A stretch of 5,100 bases of DNA from Desulfobacteraceae bacterium (GTDB lineage: Bacteria > Desulfobacterota > Desulfobacteria > Desulfobacterales > BuS5), in the NCBI GenBank assembly GCA_030642865.1, contig DAOWMW010000119.1, forward strand, positions 1 through 5,100, given 5' to 3'. A program made the position numbers and the translations under genes. The notes below the pieces were generated by a model. It was given only the letters and a program-made list of their open reading frames with translations. It was not told the DNA's origin and did no database searches. How positions within the stretch are numbered: the first letter of the stretch is position 1; each line of letters starts with the position of its first letter. This document shows positions 1-5,100 of the stretch, piece by piece.

Positions 1-306
1 CTTTTAAAACGCCGGCCCCATAAGCCCCATCAAACGTCTTATTCGTTTGGGATTGATCATATGCCCTTGTCGCCTTAACAGGGCTGTCATTTTCTCAACA
101 CCGTTGAACAGATACCGGGTATATTCTTCGTGTATCAATCCCATCAGAGCCATATTATAGCTCTCGTCTTTGCAGGATTGATAATATCAGGCCGATCTGT
201 TTATTCCCAAAAGATCACATTGGCACGCTATGGGTATCAAGGAGTGATTTGGATTGATGCATCGACGCTTTATATCAATTGAGCAGTTTAGATTTTTTTT
301 AGCCAA
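1..306 (-). pseudogene. IS3-family transposase OrfB remnant, N-terminal part, with internal stops
   Basis: Read on the minus strand from about 300 down to 1, one frame gives a continuous match by eye to the N-terminal (HTH_21-like) region of IS3-family OrfB. In order it contains IDIKRRCINPNH, IPIACQCDLLGINRSA, YNMALMGLIHEEYTRYLFNGV, EKMTALLRRQGH and INPKRIRRLMGLMG. These correspond to the family patterns 'RQCELLGLNRSS', 'LMRLIDEQY', 'RRMTAWLRRQGY' and 'VNHKRVRRLMRLMG'. The frame has a TGA at 187-189, just after NRSA, and a TAA at 4-6, so no functional transposase can be made. The DDE catalytic domain would lie beyond the left edge and cannot be judged. Family assignment comes from remembered motifs, not a search. 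Several changed residues at usually conserved places fit long decay. Confidence 0.82.
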
Positions 307-353
307 TTAAAAGTCGAGCTGGATTGGCTGAAAAAATCTACTCAGAAAATTGA
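275..353. repeat. Large imperfect hairpin at the IS3 inversion junction
   Basis: The left arm (275-307) and right arm (323-353) are imperfect reverse complements around a 15-base loop (308-322). The best-paired parts are AGCCAAT at 301-307 with ATTGGCT at 323-329, the T-run at 293-300 with the A-run at 331-336, TAGA at 289-292 with TCTA at 337-340, and TCAATT at 275-280 with AATTGA at 348-353. A few bulged bases separate the blocks. Both arms encode the same 'WLKK'-like piece of an IS3 transposase, one per strand. The hairpin therefore looks like the product of an inverted duplication in the decayed element, not a transcription terminator. Confidence 0.65.
301..339 (+). mobile_element. Small IS3-family fragment in the opposite orientation (OrfA/OrfB junction region)
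   Basis: The plus-strand frame at 301-339 reads SQLKVELDWLKKS. This closely resembles the 'IGQLKVELDWLKKK' stretch found around the OrfA end / OrfB beginning of many IS3-family elements. In an intact element this peptide would come directly before the residues encoded on the minus strand at 1-300, yet here it points the other way. No open frame of useful length continues: the downstream reading meets a TGA near 400. It is best read as a flipped or duplicated scrap of the same insertion sequence. The fragment is short, so chance resemblance cannot be excluded, but the neighbouring OrfB remnant makes it credible. Confidence 0.6.
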
Positions 354-578
354 GTTATTATTAACAACAAATTCAATCTGTTGTGAAAGTTACCCATGAT
401 GCTCCAAAAAACAGGCATTTGTATTCGGCGTAAAATTTATTTTATAGCATGTTGAAATAACAATAAAAAAACAAAAACAAATATTTATTTTTTTTCGTCA
501 GGCCAAAATTTTAAAATTCAATCTGGCCCAAAGCGTTTTCCCCTTGATATTTTTTCATTTTTTTTTTAAATTACCAGC
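354..578. other. AT-rich gene-free leader upstream of the methyltransferase
   Basis: I see no coding sequence on either strand with recognisable content. The stretch is rich in A and T runs (461-500 and 550-570). It contains a GGCCA/TGGCC inverted repeat at 501-528. No convincing sigma-70 promoter pair with proper spacing stands out, and no good Shine-Dalgarno sequence lies in front of the start codon at 579. The promoter of the methyltransferase gene is presumably here but cannot be placed. Confidence 0.6.
501..528. repeat. Short inverted repeat with palindromic core, possible operator
   Basis: GGCCA at 501-505 is repeated in reverse complement as TGGCC at 524-528, and a perfect 12-base palindrome (AATTTTAAAATT, 507-518) lies between the arms. 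It sits about 50 bases in front of the methyltransferase start, where an operator might be. The arms are only five bases long and the core is simple AT sequence, so this may be chance. Confidence 0.25.
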
Positions 579-1376
579 ATGGGACATATTTTTGATTTTA
601 ACGATACAATCTCCTGCGATAAATGGTTTGAAGAACATCACAATAGCCTTATCGCCAGGGCTGAAAACAGGCTTTTGTTTGAAATGCTTAAACCTGCTCG
701 GGGGAGCAGGCTCCTTGATATCGGCTGCGGTACAGGGCACGGGCTTCTGCAGTTTATAGAAATGGGTTTATGCCCCACAGGTATTGACCCTTCCCCATAT
801 ATGCTCGATGTTGCGTATAAAAATGTTAAGGAACGTGCTGACTTGCACCGGGGAGTTGCAGAATCTCTCCCCTTTGATGATAATTCTTTTGATTATTCAT
901 GTTTTATGACAAGTCTTGAATTTGTGGAAAATCCTGAAAATGCCCTGAAAGAAGCATTCAGAGTTACAAAGGATAAGGTTTTTCTGGGAGTACTTAACCG
1001 TTATGCATTAAAAGCCATTCAAAGACGAATAAAAGGGATTTTTACAAAAACAATATATAATCATGCCAGGTTTTTCAGCATATGGGAGCTGAAAAACATG
1101 ATAAGAATTATTTTAGGAGATGTTCCTGTCTCCTGGAGTACGGTTTGTTTGTGTTCCTGCGATTCAGATAAAATAATTTCAAAAATAGAACATTCAATTT
1201 TTATGCATAAATACCCTTTTGGCGCTTTTGCAGGCTTATCAATAACACTTGTCCCACGTTTTCGGACAAGACCCCTGCCGATTATTTATAAAGCCAGGCA
1301 AAAAAATGAAAATGCAATATCATTGACGTTTTCAAGAAATGAGGACGAAAAAGATTCTCCTTTTATAGATCTTTAA
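579..1376 (+). CDS. Class I SAM-dependent methyltransferase (Methyltransf_11 type), substrate unknown
   Basis: The 265-residue product is a soluble Rossmann-fold methyltransferase. Motif I, LLDIGCGTG, is at residues 45-53. The acidic residue that would bind the ribose of S-adenosylmethionine is D70 in GIDPSPYML. GVAESLPFDDNSFDYSC (92-108) matches the 'A..LPF.D.SFD' motif, followed by LEFVENPENALKEAFRV (113-129). The half after about residue 140 is basic and aromatic-rich and probably gives substrate specificity; I do not recognise it. An in-frame TAA at 567-569 forces the start at or after 570, and ATG 579 is the only sensible choice, although no Shine-Dalgarno sequence is visible. The quinone genes downstream suggest C-methylation of a demethylquinone, but the DxxxGTG-type MenG/UbiE signatures are not evident, so this is only one option. 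A partner role with the broken radical SAM gene that follows is another. Confidence 0.88.
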   Translation: MGHIFDFNDTISCDKWFEEHHNSLIARAENRLLFEMLKPARGSRLLDIGCGTGHGLLQFIEMGLCPTGIDPSPYMLDVAYKNVKERADLHRGVAESLPFDDNSFDYSCFMTSLEFVENPENALKEAFRVTKDKVFLGVLNRYALKAIQRRIKGIFTKTIYNHARFFSIWELKNMIRIILGDVPVSWSTVCLCSCDSDKIISKIEHSIFMHKYPFGAFAGLSITLVPRFRTRPLPIIYKARQKNENAISLTFSRNEDEKDSPFIDL

Positions 1377-1430
1377 ATTTTTATCCTGTGGGCTTTAAAA
1401 TAATGATTTTGGGAAGGCCAAAGGGAGGAA
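1371..1430 (+). repeat. Left copy of an inverted pair flanking the radical SAM remnant
   Basis: This stretch is an imperfect reverse complement of 1829-1891. The strongest blocks are TTTAAATTTT (1372 onward), GCTTTAAAATAATGATTTT and GGAAGG; one single-base gap is needed in the first 30 bases. Similarity fades to background after about 1430. It begins inside the last codons of the methyltransferase gene. In the frame starting at 1379 it would read FYPVGFKIMILGR, and on the other strand ...LPKIIILKPTG followed by a stop. I do not recognise a protein family in either reading. Confidence 0.55.
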
Positions 1431-1488
1431 GGCGTATTATACCTGTTGTTGTAGATATTGCCTGTTTTTTTAGCATTGCAAATTCCGG

Positions 1489-1810
1489 CCTCTGGAATCT
1501 CTTTTTGCTGACTCCCCTGGGAGGAAAACTCCATGGCATGTAAGCCGTTTTCAACCTTCCTGCAAGCTGCATGATCGTCCAGGGACACAAAGTGGAGATA
1601 TTAAATAAAGCCCGCAAAACAGGCTTAAAAGCAGGTTTAAAATATGTTTATACCGGCGCAAAAAATATGCATGGAAGTGGCTTTGAAAATACCTTGTGCC
1701 GTAATTGCGGAAAATTGCTCATAAAAAAATTCGGTTTTATGGTGGAAGAGAATCTGATTGTCAATGGAAGTTGCCCCGGGTGCAATACAAAAATAGACGG
1801 TCTTTTTTGA
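1489..1810 (+). pseudogene. C-terminal remnant of an AmmeMemoRadiSam-type radical SAM protein, frameshifted
   Basis: Frame 1 reads TPWHVSRFQPSCKLHDRPGT up to about 1587, like the family's 'PWHVSRFHPDYKMTDRPPTP'. After one extra base near 1588-1591 the match continues in frame 2 from 1592 (VEILNKARKTGLKAGLKYVY) and ends NTLCRNCGKLLIKKFGF...GSCPGCNTKIDGLF with TGA at 1808-1810. The two CxxC pairs form the zinc-ribbon-like tail typical of these proteins, and the end matches the family's '...CGTKIPG.W'. Homology is clear from 1531 and weak back to about 1489; further frame changes upstream are possible. The radical SAM core with its CxxxCxxC cluster motif is absent, so about three quarters of the usual protein of roughly 340 residues is missing. 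An ATG at 1571 could start a 79-residue peptide, but its first seven residues are in the wrong frame relative to the family. Intact relatives work with the AmmeMemoRadiSam A and B proteins, whose chemistry is poorly known. Confidence 0.78.
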
Positions 1811-1834
1811 CAAGTATAGATCGTCACATATTCC
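1807..1834 (+). promoter_or_regulatory. Weak candidate promoter for the ubiA-ubiX-ubiD genes
   Basis: TTGACA at 1807-1812 is a perfect sigma-70 -35 hexamer. Sixteen bases later comes TATTCC (1829-1834), a poor -10 element. It lies in the 192-base gap before the UbiA gene. Its -35 overlaps the stop of the radical SAM remnant and its -10 falls inside the right inverted repeat. TATTAT at 1939-1944 is a better -10 but has no -35 partner. This is a guess; transcription could also come from upstream. Confidence 0.2.
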
Positions 1835-1891
1835 TCTCCTTCTATCCTTCCAAAAATCATTACCTTAAGAGCTATCTGGTAAAATTTAAAA
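1829..1891 (-). repeat. Right copy of the inverted pair flanking the radical SAM remnant
   Basis: Read on the minus strand from 1891 down, this matches 1371-1430 through TTTAAATTTT, GCTCTTAAGGTAATGATTTTTGG and GGAAGG. The minus-strand frame from 1884 gives FYQIALKVMIFGR, aligned without gaps to the left copy's FYPVGFKIMILGR. The changes are mostly conservative (V/I, G/A, F/L, I/V, L/F). On the plus strand this copy reads ...LPKIITLRAIW followed by a stop at the same place as the left copy. The pair may be the ends of a small degraded element or two scraps of one duplicated gene. Confidence 0.55.
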
Positions 1892-2002
1892 GGCTCTGGT
1901 TGTTTGAGTACAAGCGAATTCCCTGGATTTTTAAATTTTATTATACCTCCGCCTATTGCCAAAATCAAAACCAAACCCCTAATTACTTTAATTGGAACTT
2001 AA

Positions 2003-2881
2003 ATGAACAAAAAACCTGCTACTGCTCAAATAGTCAGTTATCTTAAAATGATAAAATTTTCCCACACGATTTTTGCGCTTCCATTTGCTTTTTCATCTGT
2101 GGTTCTGGCATCAAGGAATCAATCTATCTCCTTGTCAGACATTTTCTGGATACTTATTGCCATGGCAGCTGCCCGCTCCGCAGCCATGGGCTTTAACAGA
2201 GTTGCCGACCTGAAATTTGATTCAAAAAATCCGCGAACCTGCCAGCGGGAAATCCCTGCCGGGAGAATATCTTTTTTTGCAGCAGTAATTTTTATAACCA
2301 TATCTTCATTTTTATTTATATTTGCTGCTGGAATGCTCGGTAAACTATGTTTTTATCTATCTTTTCCTGTTCTTGGTCTTCTGTTTTTATATTCATTTAC
2401 AAAAAGATTTACATATTTTTCCCACATATATCTTGGCTTTGCAATATCCATTGCACCAGTCGGGGCATGGATAGCCACAACAGGGAGTTTTTCATGGTCT
2501 ATCCTTCTTCTTTCCCTGGCATTATTGACACATATTGCAGGCTTTGACATACTTTATGCCTGTCAGGATACAGATTTTGATATTAAGGCGGGACTTTTTT
2601 CAGTCCCGGCCAGATTCGGAATCAAAAAAGCCTTACATATATCAAAAATGATTCATATTTTATCCATGGTATTTTTTTTTCTCATATACCTGAAATTCAA
2701 TATGGGGAATATATACTTGTGTGCCGTGGTTATTATCGGATGCCTCATGATCTGCGAGCACAAATTGATTAAACCGGACGATTTTTCTAATATAAACGTA
2801 GCATTTTTTCATATTAACAGCATAATATCTATTCTCCTGTTTGGAGGAATTTTGCTGGATGAAGCATTAAGGCGGTTTTAG
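2003..2881 (+). CDS. ubiA: UbiA-family aromatic prenyltransferase (MqnP-like)
   Basis: The 292-residue integral membrane protein transfers a polyprenyl chain from its diphosphate to an aromatic acid. The first Mg-diphosphate motif is NRVADLKFD (residues 65-73, N65/D69/D73). The second is D182-x-x-Y-x-x-Q-D189-x-x-x-D193 (DILYACQDTDFD), followed by GLFSVPARFG as in the family. Eight or nine hydrophobic segments can be seen, roughly at 22-37, 46-62, 91-110, 114-131, 138-158, 165-181, 213-230, 237-251 and 265-284. Length is normal. ATG 2003 has a modest GGAA at 1994-1997 before it, and MIKFSHTIFALPFAF is the usual N-terminal family sequence. It is followed at once by UbiX and UbiD. In an anaerobe this points to prenylation of 1,4-dihydroxy-6-naphthoate in futalosine-type menaquinone synthesis; 4-hydroxybenzoate (ubiquinone) is the alternative. 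The stop overlaps the next start by one base. Confidence 0.93.
   Translation: MNKKPATAQIVSYLKMIKFSHTIFALPFAFSSVVLASRNQSISLSDIFWILIAMAAARSAAMGFNRVADLKFDSKNPRTCQREIPAGRISFFAAVIFITISSFLFIFAAGMLGKLCFYLSFPVLGLLFLYSFTKRFTYFSHIYLGFAISIAPVGAWIATTGSFSWSILLLSLALLTHIAGFDILYACQDTDFDIKAGLFSVPARFGIKKALHISKMIHILSMVFFFLIYLKFNMGNIYLCAVVIIGCLMICEHKLIKPDDFSNINVAFFHINSIISILLFGGILLDEALRRF
2869..2875 (+). promoter_or_regulatory. Ribosome binding site of ubiX inside the end of ubiA
   Basis: AAGGCGG lies five bases before the GTG at 2881 and within the last codons of the UbiA gene. With the one-base stop/start overlap (TAGTG), it supports the GTG start and suggests translational coupling. Confidence 0.55.
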
Positions 2882-3501
2882 TGAAAAAAAAAATAGTAGT
2901 TGCAATATCCGGTGCTTCTGGATCCATATACGGAATCAGACTATTAAAGGCCCTTTTAAACAGTTCCGTTGATGTTTACCTTGTAATATCAAACACTGGC
3001 TTAAAAGTTATTGAACACGAAACCGGGCACAGCCCGGGAACAACCCCTGAATCGATAAGGATTTTTCTTTTACAGCAGGGTGTCAGTATTAATAAAAATG
3101 CGCACCTTGATATTTTTCAGGGGGATAATTTTTTTTCTCCCGTGGCCAGCGGTTCATTTCTCCATGATGGTATGATAATCGCGCCCTGTTCCATGAAGAC
3201 CCTTGGGGCAATTGCATCCGGAGTTACAGATAATCTCATCAGCAGATCTGCAGATGTCTGCCTTAAAGAAAAAAGGCCTTTGATTCTGTTGACCCGGGAA
3301 ACCCCGTTAAACAAAATACATTTAAAAAATATGTACAGAGCAGCGGTTGCAGGTGCGACCATTATGCCGCCATGTCCTGGATTTTATTTTAAACCAGAAA
3401 CAGTTAATGATCTTATCGATTCTGTTGTCGCCAGAATAATGGACCATGTAAAACTTGATCATAACCTGTTTCCACGGTGGGGGGAAAAAAAGAGTGTATA
3501 G
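2881..3501 (+). CDS. ubiX: UbiX flavin prenyltransferase (prenylated FMN synthase)
   Basis: The enzyme joins dimethylallyl phosphate to reduced FMN to make prenylated FMN, the cofactor of UbiD. The 206-residue product has the family layout. The flavin-binding start is VVAISGASGSIYG (residues 6-17), with VISNTG (35-40). Then come ASGSF and MIIAPCSMKTLGAIASGVTDNL (89-119), the SRSADVCLKEKRPLILLTRETPL block (121-143) with R122, K129 and R139 in the usual substrate-phosphate region, and the IMPPCPGFY signature (161-169). It is soluble and expected to form dodecamers. Length is normal. The start is a GTG overlapping the UbiA stop by one base; MKKKIVVAISGASG begins where the family does. Its C-terminal codons carry the ribosome binding site and start of UbiD, so cofactor maker and user are coupled. 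Nothing suggests damage. Confidence 0.95.
   Translation: MKKKIVVAISGASGSIYGIRLLKALLNSSVDVYLVISNTGLKVIEHETGHSPGTTPESIRIFLLQQGVSINKNAHLDIFQGDNFFSPVASGSFLHDGMIIAPCSMKTLGAIASGVTDNLISRSADVCLKEKRPLILLTRETPLNKIHLKNMYRAAVAGATIMPPCPGFYFKPETVNDLIDSVVARIMDHVKLDHNLFPRWGEKKSV
3476..3484 (+). promoter_or_regulatory. Purine-rich ribosome binding site of ubiD
   Basis: GGTGGGGGG lies nine bases before the GTG at 3494, inside the UbiX coding sequence. It is the only good Shine-Dalgarno-like sequence near the front of the UbiD frame and decides the start in favour of GTG 3494 over the first in-frame ATG at 3602, which would cut off the conserved N-terminus. Confidence 0.6.
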
Positions 3502-5100
3502 AAACCTGATAGATTTTTTAAACAAGTTGGACAAAGCGGGAGAATTAAAGTATATCCCACAGCCGGTCTCATCCAGCCTGGAGATAAGCAAATATACAGA
3601 CATGGAATCAAAGAGCAAAAACGGTGGGAAAGCTCTTTTCTTCAAAAACGTAAAAGAATCAAACTTTCCAGTGGCAACCAATATCTTCGGCAGTGATAAA
3701 AGAATATGCATGGCCATGGAGGTGGACTACCTGGACATGCTGGCTGAAAAGGTCAAAAAATATTTGGAAATAGAACCTCCCAAAAGCATTAAACAGGCTC
3801 TGGATATGATCCCTCTGGCACTGGGTGCTTCGAATTTTGTTCCCCGCACTTTCAAGGGAAAGACCCCGCCTTGTCAGGAGATCGTTCAAAAGGGTTCAAA
3901 AGTTGACCTGGGGATAATCCCGGTATTAAAATGCTGGCCCCAGGATGCCGGCCCCTTTGTTACCCTTCCCATTGTATTTACAAAAAGCCTTCACACGGGA
4001 AAACAGAATGCCGGGATGTATCGTTTACAAATTTTTGATAAAAATACCACAGGGATGCATTGGCATATACACAAAGACGGATCCAGTTATTACAATGAAT
4101 ACTGCAGTGCAAACAAGAGAATGCCTGTGGCGGTTGCCATAGGTGCAGATCCGGCCACAACATATGCTGCCACGGCTCCAATGCCCCGGGGGATGGACGA
4201 AATGCAGCTGGCCGGTTTTATACGCAAAAAGCCCGTAGTAATGACAAAATGTATTACCAATGATATCCGTGTTCCAGCGGAAGCTGAATTTGTCCTTGAA
4301 GGGTATGTGGACCCGGGGGAACTTAGAGTGGAGGGCCCTTTTGGCGATCATACAGGATATTATTCCCCTGCGGATGATTATCCGGTGTTTCATGTTACAG
4401 CTCTTACCCACAGAAGACAACCTGTTTATAATGCGACCCTTGTGGGACGACCTCCCATGGAAGATTGCTACCTTGCAAAGGTTACAGAACGTCTTTTTTT
4501 ACCCCTGCTCCAAACCGTCCTCCCTGAAATAATCGATATGTGGTTTCCCTGGGAAGGGGTTTTCCATAATATAGTAATTGTCTCAATGAATAAAGAATAT
4601 GCAGGTCATGCCCAGAAAGTAATGCACGGCCTTTGGGGAATGGGGCAGATGAGTTTTTGCAAGGTAATAGTGGTGGTTGACAAGGATATTAAACCGGACA
4701 ATACCTCGGATGTACTGAAAAAAGTGGTATCAATTTTTGATATAAAAACGGATATAACATACTCCAGAGGTGTTTTGGATGTACTCGATCATTCATCCCC
4801 CCATAAAAATTTTGGTAACAAAATCGGCATTGACCTGACAGAGAGATTTCCAGGGGAACCTGAAAAACGAAATCAGGGCTGCAAAAACAGGGAAGGGAAG
4901 GAAAACGAGCTGACAGCCGATCTCATTTCATCCCTTCTTAAACAAAAAATTCCAGGAGAAGTCTGCTGCAGGCCTCTTTTTAAAGAATATAATGCTCTGT
5001 ACGGGAACTCAAACAGAATAATAGTAATATCTGTGGATAAAGGAGAGTATGGAGGAAAACATTTCGCTGATATCCTCCTTAATATGGATGATCTCAAAAG
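3494..5100 (+). CDS. ubiD: UbiD-family prenylated-FMN-dependent decarboxylase, 3' end beyond the window
   Basis: The frame is open to the right edge: 535 complete codons, no stop. The GTG start overlaps the UbiX stop by eight bases and gives YRNLIDFLNKLDKAGEL, the usual UbiD opening. The cofactor site is plain. NAGMYRLQIF (172-181) has the metal/prFMN residue N172 and catalytic R177. GMHWHIHKDG (187-196) holds the histidine segment. E280 and D285 in EGPFGDHTGYY (280-290) are the second and third members of the R-E-D/E triad. PMPRGMDEMQLAGF and LVGRPPMED are also standard. DVLDHSSPHKNFGNKIGID (429-447) is typical of menaquinone-type UbiD proteins. A charged linker (about 451-472) leads to a C-terminal extension seen in the longer, roughly 600-residue members, so about 60-80 residues are probably missing. 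Likely substrate: prenylated 1,4-dihydroxy-6-naphthoate. Other UbiD enzymes act on 4-hydroxybenzoate or aromatic acids, so the neighbours carry this assignment. Confidence 0.94.
   Translation, partial: MYRNLIDFLNKLDKAGELKYIPQPVSSSLEISKYTDMESKSKNGGKALFFKNVKESNFPVATNIFGSDKRICMAMEVDYLDMLAEKVKKYLEIEPPKSIKQALDMIPLALGASNFVPRTFKGKTPPCQEIVQKGSKVDLGIIPVLKCWPQDAGPFVTLPIVFTKSLHTGKQNAGMYRLQIFDKNTTGMHWHIHKDGSSYYNEYCSANKRMPVAVAIGADPATTYAATAPMPRGMDEMQLAGFIRKKPVVMTKCITNDIRVPAEAEFVLEGYVDPGELRVEGPFGDHTGYYSPADDYPVFHVTALTHRRQPVYNATLVGRPPMEDCYLAKVTERLFLPLLQTVLPEIIDMWFPWEGVFHNIVIVSMNKEYAGHAQKVMHGLWGMGQMSFCKVIVVVDKDIKPDNTSDVLKKVVSIFDIKTDITYSRGVLDVLDHSSPHKNFGNKIGIDLTERFPGEPEKRNQGCKNREGKENELTADLISSLLKQKIPGEVCCRPLFKEYNALYGNSNRIIVISVDKGEYGGKHFADILLNMDDLK

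Noticed and set aside
275..353. Hairpin read as a rho-independent terminator
   Set aside because: The stem is AT-rich and long, lacks a compact GC stem followed by a U-run, and its arms encode transposase residues, which explains the symmetry better.
1571..1810. A stand-alone 79-residue zinc-ribbon protein starting at ATG 1571
   Set aside because: The family match before 1588 lies in another frame, so the first seven residues are a frameshift artefact and there is no good ribosome binding site. It is better explained as the tail of a broken radical SAM gene.
1440..1830. Extension of the inverted pair inward, since a GCATTGCA at 1473-1480 lines up with GTATTGCA on the minus strand near 1781-1788
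   Set aside because: Between these and the outer repeats a 42-base gapless comparison gives only about one third identity, close to chance, so the repeat is limited to about 60 bases per arm.
1648..1974. A 108-residue minus-strand open frame
   Set aside because: Most of it is antisense to the radical SAM remnant, whose plus-strand homology is clear. Only the part at 1829-1891 is of interest, and that is recorded as the right inverted repeat.
1705..2046. A 113-residue plus-strand open frame running into the start of the UbiA gene
   Set aside because: It is out of frame with both the radical SAM remnant and UbiA, overlaps both, and its translation has no recognisable features.
4025..4420. A 131-residue minus-strand open frame inside ubiD
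   Set aside because: It is antisense to the most conserved catalytic region of UbiD and is an overprint of that gene.
1..5100. CRISPR array, tRNA genes, riboswitch
   Set aside because: No regularly spaced direct repeats, no cloverleaf-like sequence and no recognisable riboswitch core were seen on reading both strands.

Overview
The window looks like a stretch of chromosome from an anaerobic, AT-rich bacterium. Desulfobacterota (Desulfobacterales-like) is my best guess. It rests on the combination of a UbiA-UbiX-UbiD quinone cluster, a remnant of an AmmeMemoRadiSam-type radical SAM protein and the general base composition. No rRNA or other phylogenetic marker is present, so this is inference.

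Layout. (1) Bases 1-353 hold decayed IS3-family transposase sequence. The main piece lies on the minus strand and is broken by stop codons. A short piece of the same kind of element lies on the plus strand, and the junction between the two forms a large imperfect hairpin. (2) Bases 354-578 are an AT-rich, gene-free leader. (3) 579-1376 (+) is an intact class I SAM-dependent methyltransferase of unknown substrate. (4) 1377-2002 has no intact gene. It contains the C-terminal end of a radical SAM protein of the AmmeMemoRadiSam type, split by a frameshift and lacking its catalytic N-terminal part. Two related sequences of about 60 bp in inverted orientation bracket it. (5) 2003-5100 (+) is a tightly packed set of three genes: a UbiA-family prenyltransferase, a UbiX flavin prenyltransferase (1-base overlap, GTG start) and a UbiD decarboxylase (8-base overlap, GTG start). 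The UbiD gene runs off the right edge.

How the genes work together. UbiA attaches a polyprenyl tail to an aromatic carboxylic acid, UbiX makes prenylated FMN, and UbiD uses that cofactor to remove the carboxyl group. Side by side, these are the late steps of a membrane quinone pathway. In anaerobes without ubiquinone they are best explained as the MqnP / UbiX-like / UbiD-like steps of futalosine-type menaquinone synthesis acting on 1,4-dihydroxy-6-naphthoate. The pathway assignment is inference because none of the early genes (mqnABCD) is in view. The methyltransferase could be the final C-methylating enzyme, but it lacks clear MenG/UbiE signatures and is separated from the cluster by the pseudogene region.

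I did not find a convincing new biological system. The most unusual parts are the rearranged IS3 junction at 275-353 and the inverted pair flanking the radical SAM remnant.
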